From Defluviitaleaceae bacterium (GTDB lineage: Bacteria > Bacillota > Clostridia > Lachnospirales > WRAX01), in NCBI GenBank assembly GCA_009780415.1, contig WRAC01000011.1:1-60480 (forward strand): a stretch of DNA of 60,480 nt, written 5' to 3'. Both the position numbers and the translations under genes were made by a program. This document shows positions 26,228 through 34,591 of this stretch, one piece after another. How positions within the stretch are numbered: the first letter of the stretch is position 1; each line of letters opens with the position of its first letter. The notes beneath the pieces are model-generated. The model saw nothing but the letters and a program-made list of their open reading frames with translations. It was not told the origin of the DNA and did no database searches.

Positions 26228-27509
26228 TAGTAATTTCTCCTATGTCTGTACGATTATGCATGTTTTGGAAAGTAATATTAGAAACGGCGGCATAGGCGCG
26301 CCGCGCGGCTTCCTCTTGGTTTTGGCCCGTTGCGGTCACGCCAAGCACCCTGCCGCCATTTGTAAGTAAGCCTTCGCCTTCGTTGGATTTTTGCGTTCCG
26401 GCGTGAAAAATCATTATATTTCCAGCATTTTCGTTAATTTTATCCAGACCGTTTACGGGGTAGCCCCTTCCGAATTCACCGGGATATCCGCCGGACGCCA
26501 CAACCACACAAACGGCATTCATATCATTATGCCACTTAATTTTTACTTTGTCAAGGGTTCCGTTGCTGCACGCAAAACAAATCTCAAGCAAATCGGTTTT
26601 CAACAGGGGCAGGACGGCCTGCGTTTCCGGGTCGCCGAACCTGGCATTGTATTCAATCACATACGGGCCGTTTTTTGTAAACATCAGCCCAAAGTATAAA
26701 ATTCCCTTAAACTCGATGTTTTCGGCTGCTAAGCCATTTTGCGTCGGCAAAACTATATTTTTATATATAAGGTCCTGTAATTCCGCGGTGTAATAGGGGC
26801 TGGGGCAAATTGCGCCCATACCGCCTGTGTTGGGGCCTTTATCGCCATTAAGTGCCTTTTTATAATCCATGCTTGACAACATTGGAACCACGGTTTTGCC
26901 GTCCGAGAACGCCAGCAAGGTTGTCTCCGGGCCTTCCAGAAATTCCTCAATCACCACTTCCGCGCCCGATCCACCGAATTTCTTATCCAGCATAAGCTCA
27001 GACAGCGCTTTCCCGGCCTCTGCAGCGTCCTTGCAGATATAAACTCCCTTACCGACAGCCAGCCCGTCGGCTTTAATCACAACAGGCCATTTCCCGGCAT
27101 TTTTTATATAGGACAGCGCGGTGCCATATTCGTTAAAAACCTCGCAAGACGCCGTAGGAATGCCGTATTTGCGCATAAACGCCTTAGCGAAGGATTTGCT
27201 CCATTCAAGCTTTGCCGCTTCCCTTACGGGGCCGAAAACCCGCAAACCCTTGCCGTTGAAGGCATTTACAATGCCCAAAGCCAGCGGTTCGTCCATGCCG
27301 ATTATTGTGTAATCAATTTTTTCCCTCACGGCAAAATCAAGCAAAGTCTCTGTATCCGTGGCGGAAATCGGCACACACTCCGCTATTTGCGCAATCCCGG
27401 CGTTACCAGGCGCGCAGTAGATTTTTCGCGCTTCACCGGCGGGGTTGTTAATCAAACGCCAAACAATAGCGTGTTCCCTGCCGCCGCCGCCAACAACCAG
27501 TATTTTCAT
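26199..27509 (-). CDS. purD: Phosphoribosylamine-glycine ligase PurD
   Basis: A 436-residue ATP-grasp enzyme that joins glycine to phosphoribosylamine to form GAR, the second step of IMP synthesis. It shows the N-terminal VVGGGGREHAIVWRL, the ATP-grasp loop VIKADGLAVGKGVYIC, and the segments GGMGAICPSPYY and FGDPETQAVLPLL. Its ATG at 27509 overlaps the purN stop by an ATGA. Length is normal. Confidence 0.96.
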   Translation of the reverse strand: MKILVVGGGGREHAIVWRLINNPAGEARKIYCAPGNAGIAQIAECVPISATDTETLLDFAVREKIDYTIIGMDEPLALGIVNAFNGKGLRVFGPVREAAKLEWSKSFAKAFMRKYGIPTASCEVFNEYGTALSYIKNAGKWPVVIKADGLAVGKGVYICKDAAEAGKALSELMLDKKFGGSGAEVVIEEFLEGPETTLLAFSDGKTVVPMLSSMDYKKALNGDKGPNTGGMGAICPSPYYTAELQDLIYKNIVLPTQNGLAAENIEFKGILYFGLMFTKNGPYVIEYNARFGDPETQAVLPLLKTDLLEICFACSNGTLDKVKIKWHNDMNAVCVVVASGGYPGEFGRGYPVNGLDKINENAGNIMIFHAGTQKSNEGEGLLTNGGRVLGVTATGQNQEEAARRAYAAVSNITFQNMHNRTDIGEITSDKSLVNNL

Positions 27510-28096
27510 ATATCCCCTCGCGCGAAAATATTTACCGCCTCGGCAATCAATACCCGCTCCGCTTCCTCCATAACGCGTTTCCGCAGCGTTTCCGGCGTGT
27601 CTCCGCCCTTGACCGCAACGGCTTTTTGAAGCAAAATCGGCCCGCCGTCAACCTCATCCGTCACCATATGCACCGTCGCGCCGGTAACCTTAACCCCCGC
27701 CGCCAACGCCGCCTCGTGTACCTTTAAGCCGTAAAACCCCTTTCCGCCAAAGGACGGAAGCAGCGCGGGATGTATGTTTATGGTTTTGCCGTTAAAGCTT
27801 CGCAAAAAGCTTCCGTCCAGGATAACCGTCCAACCCGCCAGCACCGCCAAGCCGATTCCGTTACCGTTCAAGATACCGGCCAGCATTGCCTCAAAAGCTC
27901 CCGGCTCCCTATAATCGCGCTTGCGTACAACAACCGACGGCAGACCGTTATCCGCCGCCCTCCGCAGCGCATATATACCGGGCTTTGAAGCGATCACCAA
28001 AGCAATCTCGGCGCAAAGCTCCCCGGCACATGACGCGTCAATCAACGCTTGCAGATTAGTACCGCCGCCCGAGCATAAAACAGCTATTCTAAGCAT
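27506..28096 (-). CDS. purN: Phosphoribosylglycinamide formyltransferase PurN
   Basis: A 196-residue GAR transformylase. The phosphate-binding CSGGGTNLQALID is at the N-terminus and the active-site HPALLPSF lies near residue 105, with D-EVDGGPIL further on. It uses 10-formyl-THF to make FGAR. The ATG at 28096 lies inside the end of purM (overlap of 13 bases). The usual purH gene is not between purN and purD. Confidence 0.95.
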   Translation of the reverse strand: MLRIAVLCSGGGTNLQALIDASCAGELCAEIALVIASKPGIYALRRAADNGLPSVVVRKRDYREPGAFEAMLAGILNGNGIGLAVLAGWTVILDGSFLRSFNGKTINIHPALLPSFGGKGFYGLKVHEAALAAGVKVTGATVHMVTDEVDGGPILLQKAVAVKGGDTPETLRKRVMEEAERVLIAEAVNIFARGDI

Positions 28097-29145
28097 AATC
28101 CGTTTCCTTGCGTCACATTGCCTATAATATAAGCTTTTTCGCCCATTTCCGCAAGTTTTGCGCAAACCTTGCCGGCGTTCTCCCGCGCCGCGCAAATAAC
28201 CATGCCCACACCCATATTAAAAGTGTTGTACATATCGTCCCTGCCGATGTTTCCGGCCCGCCGGATCAATCCGAATATAGGCGGCACAGGAAAACTCCCT
28301 GTATTCACGCGCGCAGCCAAGCCTTCAGGCAGGATACGCGGTATATTCTCGTAAAAACCCCCGCCGGTAATATGGGAAATACCTTTCACTTCAACGGCCT
28401 TGATCAGCGACAGTACGGGCTTTACGTAAATTCTTGTAGGCGTAAGCAGCGCTTCGCCAAGTGTCATGCCTAATTCGTCTATATGTTTGTTAAGTTTTTC
28501 CTTATCAATACTCAAAGCCTTCCTTATCAGCGAAAACCCGTTGGAATGCACGCCGCTGGACGCAATTCCGATAAGCGCGTCATCCTCCTTGATTGTTTCC
28601 CCGCTGATAATATTTTTCCTATCCGCAATTCCGCAGGCAAAACCCGCAAGGTCGTACTCCTCCGGAGGCATTGTGCCCGGATGCTCGGCCGTTTCGCCGC
28701 CAACAAGCGCGGCTCCCGCCATTTTACAGCCTTCCGCCACACCCTTCACGATTTGCTCAACGCGTTCGGGCATATTCTTCCCGCATGCGATGTAATCAAG
28801 GAAAAACAGCGGTTCCGCGCCGCAGCAGACGATGTCGTTCACGCACATCGCCACAAGGTCAACGCCCACCGTATCGTGCTTATCCATCATCAGCGCGACG
28901 GCAAGCTTCGTCCCCACACCGTCCGTTCCGGAGACCATCACCGGATCGTCCATATCCTTTATCCGCGCCAGCGAATACATCCCGCCAAAGCCGCCGATAT
29001 CCGACAGCACGCCCGGGGTAAAAGTCCCGCGCACATGATTCTTAATAAGCTCGACGGCTCGGTACCCGGCGCGGATGTCAACCCCCGCGTCCGCGTACGC
29101 TTGATTTGGGAGCGCGGGCGTCCCGCCCGCAAACACTTTACTCAC
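28084..29145 (-). CDS. purM: AIR synthetase PurM with a repeat-encoded N-terminus
   Basis: A 353-residue FGAM cyclo-ligase. SGTDGVGTKLAVAL, VGGETAEHPG and HITGGGFYENIPR are all present. It converts FGAM to AIR after PurL. The start is a GTG at 29145 with AGGGGG six bases upstream, three bases after the purL stop. The normal family start (AYADAGVDI) appears at residue 17; the preceding FAGGTPALPN is encoded by a copy of the GC-rich palindromic repeat (29108-29131). No start codon with a ribosome site lies between repeat and domain, so the repeat is probably translated. Confidence 0.94.
   Translation of the reverse strand: MSKVFAGGTPALPNQAYADAGVDIRAGYRAVELIKNHVRGTFTPGVLSDIGGFGGMYSLARIKDMDDPVMVSGTDGVGTKLAVALMMDKHDTVGVDLVAMCVNDIVCCGAEPLFFLDYIACGKNMPERVEQIVKGVAEGCKMAGAALVGGETAEHPGTMPPEEYDLAGFACGIADRKNIISGETIKEDDALIGIASSGVHSNGFSLIRKALSIDKEKLNKHIDELGMTLGEALLTPTRIYVKPVLSLIKAVEVKGISHITGGGFYENIPRILPEGLAARVNTGSFPVPPIFGLIRRAGNIGRDDMYNTFNMGVGMVICAARENAGKVCAKLAEMGEKAYIIGNVTQGNGLCLE
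29108..29131. repeat. GC-rich palindromic repeat, copy 2, inside the purM reading frame
   Basis: The 24 bases are identical to copy 1 and contain GCGGGCG-TCC-CGCCCGC. Read on the minus strand it encodes AGGTPALP near the PurM N-terminus without disturbing the frame. Confidence 0.8.
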
Positions 29146-29148
29146 TCA

Positions 29149-32100
29149 CTACCCCCTAAAATATTTAACTGCTGCCTCAAATATCTTTTGGTCATAATTA
29201 CCCGGAATGTTTTTATAAAGCCCTTCGCCGATACGCTCCGAATGCCCCATTTTGCCTAAAACGCGCCCGTCCGGGCTTGTAAGCGCCTCAATCGCGTAAG
29301 CCGAACCGCCCGGATTAAACCGCACGTCCATAGTTGCGCGGTTTACCATGTCAACGTACTGAGCCGCGAGCTGCCCGTTTTCGGACAATCGCTTGATTTC
29401 GGCATCGGCTGCCGTAAAACGTCCCGATCCGTGGGAAACAGGCAGATTAAAAACCTCACCCGGTTGAACATACGCAAACCACGGCGATAAAACCGAGGTT
29501 ATCATCGTACGCGCAATAAACGAACGGTGCCTTCCGGCAGCATTCGGCGCAAGCGACGGCGAACCCGCCGTGATATCGCATATTTCTCCATACGGAAGGA
29601 GTCCCAGTTTCATTAAAGTATGGAAACCCGCGCCGATTCCCAGCATCAGCCCCCGGCGCTCATTCATGAAATAAGTAACGGCTTCAGAAACCGCCGCATC
29701 CCTGAACATCGCCGCGGCGTAAATGCTATAATTCTCATCCCCGCCCGGCATCGCGACTATATCCGCCGCGCTAATCCTTTGTATAAGGGATTTTATAGCT
29801 TCGCCAAGCATTTGCGGACTTAAATTTTTAATCACAAACAACTCTGTTTCCGCTCCGGCCCGGTCAAAGCGCGCGCGCAAATCGTACTCGCCGTTGCTTC
29901 CCGGGAAAACGGGAATTAAAACACGCGGCGTATTACATATACCGCGCGGCTTTTTGCGCGAAATATTTCTTTCCGTTATATGCATGTTCGGCAATTCCGG
30001 ACATGAGGATATATCCGGAAGCCCTGCCGGGAAAACGTCCTCCAGCGGCGCAAGCCAGTTTTCAAGCGCTTCGTCCAGCGTAATTACATTGCCGTTAATC
30101 CATATAATTTCTTTGGCAGTTGTATGCCCTATAACCTCAAACCGCCGCGTTTCGATTAATTTATCAGCCAAAGTCCCTTTCACCGGAAGCTCCAGCACAA
30201 AACCGCCGTAATCCGCATCAAACATGTCGGTACCAGGCTCGGTATCCAAAGATACGCCAACGCCGTTCCCGAAAGCCATTACAGACACCGCCGCAGCCGC
30301 GCCTCCCGCGCCTATCGCATAAGCGGATATCAAGTTCCCCTCGCGGATAAGCCTCTCAATCAACTTGACATTATCCAGAAAAGCCTCAAAATCCGGCAAC
30401 CCGTCCTTATCCCTGCCGCATTTCAAAAGCCCTACCGCATTGTCCGGCTTCTTAAATTCCGGCGAAATAACAACCGCGTGTTTCTCCGCGCAAACGGCAA
30501 AGCTTATTAGCGTCGGCGGCACGTCAAGGGTTTCTCCGTCCGCGCCGGTAAAACTGCCGCTCATGCTGTCCTTGCCGCCGATAGCGGGCGTTTTCAACAC
30601 ACTCTGAGCCTTATAAGCCCCCAACAGCGCCGCAAACGCCGCGCCAAACCGTTCCGGATCTTCCCCCGGTTTCCCGAAAATCTCCTGAAAACTCAGCTTT
30701 ATATGTTCCAAAGCGCCGCCCGCCGCCACAACCTTCGCCACAGACTCGGCCACTGCCGCCGCCGCGCCGTGAAACGGGCTCCACTCGCTCAGCCACGGAT
30801 CATACCCATAAGCCATAATCGTGCAAGTATCGGTATCCCCGCCCTCAACAGGCAGTTTCGCCGCCATTACCTGCGCCGGGGTAAGCTGCCTCGCCCCGCC
30901 AAAAGGCATCAGCACCGTCCCCGCGCCCGCCGTGCTGTCAAAACGTTCGGCCAAGCCCTTCTGCGCGGCTGTATTCAGGCGCGAAAGATTTGATAGCCAT
31001 AAGGATTTAAGCTCTTTTGGCGCTTGCCCCTTGACCCTTTCGTTTTGGTCAGGAGAAGCTACTGCTATGGGAGTTTTTCTCCTTGCGCCGTTTGTGTCTA
31101 AAAACGCGCGGGATATATCGACGACGGTTTGTCCGTTCCAAGTCATTGCCAGGCGGTTGCTGCCCGTAACTTCGGCTATTACGTAAGCCTCAAGGTTTTC
31201 GGCTTCGGCCAGCTTAATAAAAGCGTCCGCGTCGCCAGCCGCCAGCACAACAGCCATGCGCTCCTGAGATTCGGACAACGCAAGCTCGGCGCCGTTCAGG
31301 CCCTCGTACTTGGTTTTTATGCTGTTCAGGTTAATTAACAGCCCGTCAGCCAATTCACCCACGGCCACGGATACGCCGCCCGCGCCGAAATCGTTGCATT
31401 TTTTTATAAGGCACGCGGCATCCGGGCTGCGGAAAAGCCGCTGCAGGCCGCGTTCAATATGCGGGTTACCCCTTTGAACCTCCGCTCCGCACAGCGCCGC
31501 GCTTTCGTTTGTATGAGACGCCGAAGAGCCCGTTGCGCCGCCTACCCCGTCTCTGCCCGTGCGCCCGCCCACTAATATTACGACGTCGCCGGGCACGGGT
31601 TTTTCGCGGCGGACATGGGATTTCCTTGCCGCGCCGATAACCGCGCCGGCTTCCATGCGCTTTGCGGCGTAGCCGGGGTGGTAGATTTCGGAAACGATTC
31701 CCGATGATACGCCGATTTGGTTGCCGTAAGCGGAAAAGCCCTCCGCGGCGGTCTGCGTGATTTTACGCTGAGGGAGCTTGCCGGGAATGGTTTCGTCAAA
31801 GGGCGCGCGCGGGTCAGCCGCGCCGGTTACGCGCATTGCCTGATAAACATACGAACGCCCGGACAGCGGGTCGCGGATCGCGCCGCCAAGACAAGTCGCC
31901 GCGCCGCCGTAAGGCTCAATCTCGGTGGGATGGTTATGCGTTTCGTTTTTGAACATAACCAGCCATTCCGCCTCTCGCCCGTTTTCTAAGGCTTTTACAA
32001 CAAAAGAGGCGGCGTTTTGCTCGTCGGAGGTGTCCAAATCCGTCAGCAAACCCCGGGAAACCATACTTTTCGCGCAGATCGTCGCCAAATCCATCAGGCA

Positions 32101-32880
32101 TATGGGTTTACGGTATAAATCATCGCCGTATAGGCGTTCACGCTCCGCTAAATATTGATTGTATGTTTCTTCGATTATATTTTTATACGGGCCTTGCCGG
32201 ATGTCTACGCTTTCCAATTCGGTTAAAAACGTTGAGTGCCTGCAATGGTCGGACCAGTATGTGTCCAGAACGCGCAGCTCCGTTTCCGTAGGCTCACGTT
32301 TTTCAACATCGCGGAAATATGCCTGCACGAGGAGCTTGTCCGCTTCGCTCATGCCAAGTGAGAAGCTTGAAACCGTCGGGTTTGCGCAAGATTCAAGGGC
32401 ATCATTGAAAGGCTTGTCCTCAGTTTCGTCAACGGGATTTATAACATATTGTTTTATGCGGCTTTTGTCCTCAGGCGTTAAATCGCCTGATATGGCGTAA
32501 ACCCTTGCCGTCTCCACAACGATTGCGGACAGGGGTTCGTAAAGAGAACAAGAAAAAGCGGCAGAGTCCGCTCTTTGGTCAAAAACGCCGGGGAGGTATC
32601 TTACCGCAAATACAAATTCATTTTTTTCGGGAAGGCAATCAAGATAAACATTGTCCAAACCGGGATCAGAAAAAATACGGGGAACGCATGCCAAGAAGGT
32701 TTCACGCGCCATCCCGCTTACGCTGTAGCGGCAGAGAAGCCTTACACCCGTTACGCGCGGTATACCCAAGTAGTTTTGAAACTCGCGCAGTTTATGCTCC
32801 GTAGCCGGGTCCAGGCCGTGCCGTCTTTCGGTAAACACGCGAAATACGCCGGTTTCTATAATATTATTACTAATTATCAT
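29149..32880 (-). CDS. purL: FGAM synthase PurL (long form) with a degenerate glutaminase nucleophile site
   Basis: A 1243-residue single-chain FGAM synthase of the clostridial type. Synthase motifs include SDHCRHSTF near 210, MFKNETHNHPTEIEPYGGAATCLGG near 315-340, and ARQLTPAQVMAAKLPVEGGDTDT. The C-terminal class I amidotransferase domain starts near 1010 (PRVLIPVFPGSNGEYDL). Its nucleophile motif, normally G-x-C-N-G-x-Q, reads GIGAGFH at 1081-1087: Gly1083 stands where Cys is expected. HGEGRF reads HGSGRF, while the H-x-E pair in GHSER remains. Ammonia or a separate glutaminase may supply nitrogen. The ATG at 32880 has a weak ribosome site and follows cheV by one base. Confidence 0.95.
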   Translation of the reverse strand: MIISNNIIETGVFRVFTERRHGLDPATEHKLREFQNYLGIPRVTGVRLLCRYSVSGMARETFLACVPRIFSDPGLDNVYLDCLPEKNEFVFAVRYLPGVFDQRADSAAFSCSLYEPLSAIVVETARVYAISGDLTPEDKSRIKQYVINPVDETEDKPFNDALESCANPTVSSFSLGMSEADKLLVQAYFRDVEKREPTETELRVLDTYWSDHCRHSTFLTELESVDIRQGPYKNIIEETYNQYLAERERLYGDDLYRKPICLMDLATICAKSMVSRGLLTDLDTSDEQNAASFVVKALENGREAEWLVMFKNETHNHPTEIEPYGGAATCLGGAIRDPLSGRSYVYQAMRVTGAADPRAPFDETIPGKLPQRKITQTAAEGFSAYGNQIGVSSGIVSEIYHPGYAAKRMEAGAVIGAARKSHVRREKPVPGDVVILVGGRTGRDGVGGATGSSASHTNESAALCGAEVQRGNPHIERGLQRLFRSPDAACLIKKCNDFGAGGVSVAVGELADGLLINLNSIKTKYEGLNGAELALSESQERMAVVLAAGDADAFIKLAEAENLEAYVIAEVTGSNRLAMTWNGQTVVDISRAFLDTNGARRKTPIAVASPDQNERVKGQAPKELKSLWLSNLSRLNTAAQKGLAERFDSTAGAGTVLMPFGGARQLTPAQVMAAKLPVEGGDTDTCTIMAYGYDPWLSEWSPFHGAAAAVAESVAKVVAAGGALEHIKLSFQEIFGKPGEDPERFGAAFAALLGAYKAQSVLKTPAIGGKDSMSGSFTGADGETLDVPPTLISFAVCAEKHAVVISPEFKKPDNAVGLLKCGRDKDGLPDFEAFLDNVKLIERLIREGNLISAYAIGAGGAAAAVSVMAFGNGVGVSLDTEPGTDMFDADYGGFVLELPVKGTLADKLIETRRFEVIGHTTAKEIIWINGNVITLDEALENWLAPLEDVFPAGLPDISSCPELPNMHITERNISRKKPRGICNTPRVLIPVFPGSNGEYDLRARFDRAGAETELFVIKNLSPQMLGEAIKSLIQRISAADIVAMPGGDENYSIYAAAMFRDAAVSEAVTYFMNERRGLMLGIGAGFHTLMKLGLLPYGEICDITAGSPSLAPNAAGRHRSFIARTMITSVLSPWFAYVQPGEVFNLPVSHGSGRFTAADAEIKRLSENGQLAAQYVDMVNRATMDVRFNPGGSAYAIEALTSPDGRVLGKMGHSERIGEGLYKNIPGNYDQKIFEAAVKYFRG

Positions 32881-32881
32881 A

Positions 32882-33802
32882 TTAATATATAAGCAAGTCT
32901 ATGGTCGGAAGCAGCTTGTGCAGATCGGCCTTGGAAATCTGCGCGTTTGCGCCGACCTGTTCGCCTTTATGCCTCATATCGTTATTAATAAGCGACGAGA
33001 AAATAATTACGGGTATTTCGCGGAGGTATTCGTCGTCCTTAATAAGCTTCGTAAGCCTGTGCCCGTCCATCTTGGGCATTTCGATATCGGTAATCAGAAG
33101 GCTTATGTGGTCGGTGACGGGTAAGCCGCTGTCTTTGAAGCTGGCGATAATATCCCAAGCCTCCTTGCCGTTGGAGCATTCGATAATATTGGTAAACCCG
33201 GCTTTTTGCAGGAACTCGTTAAGAAGCCTTTCAAGAACGGTCGAATCCTCTACAACCATAATCGGCCTGCTGTATCTCGGCCTGTTTTCGCCGTTATACG
33301 GTTCCTCGGTGCCAAGGCCCGATTTCAAGCCGATCTCAAGCAAAATCTTCTCAAAATCGATAATAGTGACGAGCCTGCCCCCGATACGCGCTATGCCTGT
33401 GGCAAGCCCGTCCGCGCCTCCATATATTGTAGGGTCGGGTTTTTCGATACGTTCCCAGGTGATGCGGTGGATAGCCTCGACGGTATGCACATGGAAAGCG
33501 CTGTAATTGTTGTTAAAGTTTGTTATGATATATATATCCCTGTCGGGAAAGTCCGATTCCGGCAAACCCATATACGCGCCAAGGTTTATCAATGTTAAAA
33601 TGCCGATCTCTTCCCTGGGTTTAAAAATGCCTTCGACAAACGGGCTGGCGTTAGGCATCGGCGTAACCTCAGAAGTCTGCATTATTGAATTGACCTTTGA
33701 TACATTGATGCCAAAATGCTGGTTCGCGATTGTAAACTCAAGAACCTCGAGCTCATTTGTTCCTGAATCCAGCAGGATATTGGATTTTCTGACCCCCGCC
33801 AT
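32882..33802 (-). CDS. cheV: Chemotaxis coupling/receiver protein CheV
   Basis: A 306-residue protein with an N-terminal CheW domain (VLEFTIANQHFGINVSKVNSIM) and a C-terminal receiver domain. The receiver has the acidic pair in VVEDSTVLERLL and the phospho-acceptor Asp in LLITDIEMPKMDGH. CheV couples receptors to CheA and adjusts adaptation. The ATG at 33802 has GGAGG seven bases upstream; an in-frame extension has no ribosome site. It stands directly before purL, which is unusual for a chemotaxis gene. Confidence 0.95.
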   Translation of the reverse strand: MAGVRKSNILLDSGTNELEVLEFTIANQHFGINVSKVNSIMQTSEVTPMPNASPFVEGIFKPREEIGILTLINLGAYMGLPESDFPDRDIYIITNFNNNYSAFHVHTVEAIHRITWERIEKPDPTIYGGADGLATGIARIGGRLVTIIDFEKILLEIGLKSGLGTEEPYNGENRPRYSRPIMVVEDSTVLERLLNEFLQKAGFTNIIECSNGKEAWDIIASFKDSGLPVTDHISLLITDIEMPKMDGHRLTKLIKDDEYLREIPVIIFSSLINNDMRHKGEQVGANAQISKADLHKLLPTIDLLIY

Positions 33803-33832
33803 ATATATCCTCCTTATTTTTTCCTTCTTTAC

Positions 33833-33861
33833 ATTATAAAGCACAAGCAATTTTTTTGCAA
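33833..33861 (-). promoter_or_regulatory. Predicted sigma-A promoter for cheV
   Basis: On the minus strand TTGCAA (33861-33856), a 17-base spacer and TATAAT (33838-33833) precede cheV by about 30 bases. The -10 is perfect, the -35 matches four of six bases. Confidence 0.6.
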
Positions 33862-33901
33862 CATTAATTTTGAAAGTTTTCTTTCTTATAGAGTTTTTAG
33901 G

Positions 33902-33930
33902 TTGAAATTCTTTCAGACGTGGGATATAAT
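33902..33930 (+). promoter_or_regulatory. Predicted sigma-A promoter for the sigma-factor gene
   Basis: TTGAAA (33902-33907), a 17-base spacer and TATAAT (33925-33930) lie 22 bases before the ATG at 33952. It diverges from the cheV promoter. Confidence 0.65.
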
Positions 33931-33951
33931 ATATAAACTGGGGGGGCTGTG

Positions 33952-34545
33952 ATGTCTCAGAGACAGGACGAAAAGCTGCTGAAGCAACTTGGCGAGCTGC
34001 TGGAAAAAGCGGCTTCCGGTGATATAGCGGCGTTTGAGTTACTGATAGCCGAGTATGAAAAACTTATATTCTCACAGGCGTTCCGGATGATGGGAAACGC
34101 TTGGGACGCGCGCGACGCGGCGCAGGAGTCGCTTATTAAAATTTATAAGAACATACATAAATGCCACGATATCCATTCATTTAAATCCTGGATCCGCGCA
34201 ATTACGAACAATACCTGCATTGACGAGCTGCGCAGGCGCGGAAACAAGCGCGAGGATTCGCTGAACCGGATGTTTGAAACGGAGGAGGGCGAAGTCGAGC
34301 TGCAATTCGAATCAACCGACCCCGGCCCGGAAGCGGTTCTTCTTGGCATTGAAAAACAGGAGCGCATACAGCTGGCGATAAACAGGCTGCCCGTAAAATA
34401 CAAAACGCTGATAGTCCTGCGGGACATTAACGGCCTTAGCTACGAAGAGCTGGCGGAAACCACCGGCCTGTCGCTTGGAACCGTTAAGTCAAGATTATCA
34501 CGCTCCAGAGAAAAGCTGAAAAAATTGCTTGCCGGAGAGTACTAG
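33952..34545 (+). CDS. Sigma-70 family (ECF-like) RNA polymerase sigma factor
   Basis: A 197-residue sigma factor with region 2 (AYEKLIFSQAFRMMGNAWDARDAAQESLIKIY, then FKSWIRAITNNTCIDELRRR) and region 4 (LPVKYKTLIVLRDINGLSYEELAETTGLSLGTVKSRLSRSREKL). No sigma-1.1 or region 3 is present, so it is ECF-like. There is no obvious anti-sigma gene next to it; the following gene is a receiver/HD-GYP protein. The ATG at 33952 has a G-rich site five bases upstream; a GTG one codon earlier is possible. Its regulon cannot be read from the window. Confidence 0.9.
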   Translation: MSQRQDEKLLKQLGELLEKAASGDIAAFELLIAEYEKLIFSQAFRMMGNAWDARDAAQESLIKIYKNIHKCHDIHSFKSWIRAITNNTCIDELRRRGNKREDSLNRMFETEEGEVELQFESTDPGPEAVLLGIEKQERIQLAINRLPVKYKTLIVLRDINGLSYEELAETTGLSLGTVKSRLSRSREKLKKLLAGEY

Positions 34546-34591
34546 TCCGTCTTGTGCATAACATTCGGTAAAAGACAGCCCGGAGGTTTGT

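Noticed and set aside
29500-31500. Long open frames on the plus strand opposite purL and flagellar genes
   Set aside because: They are antisense to strongly conserved proteins, have no ribosome sites and show no family motifs.
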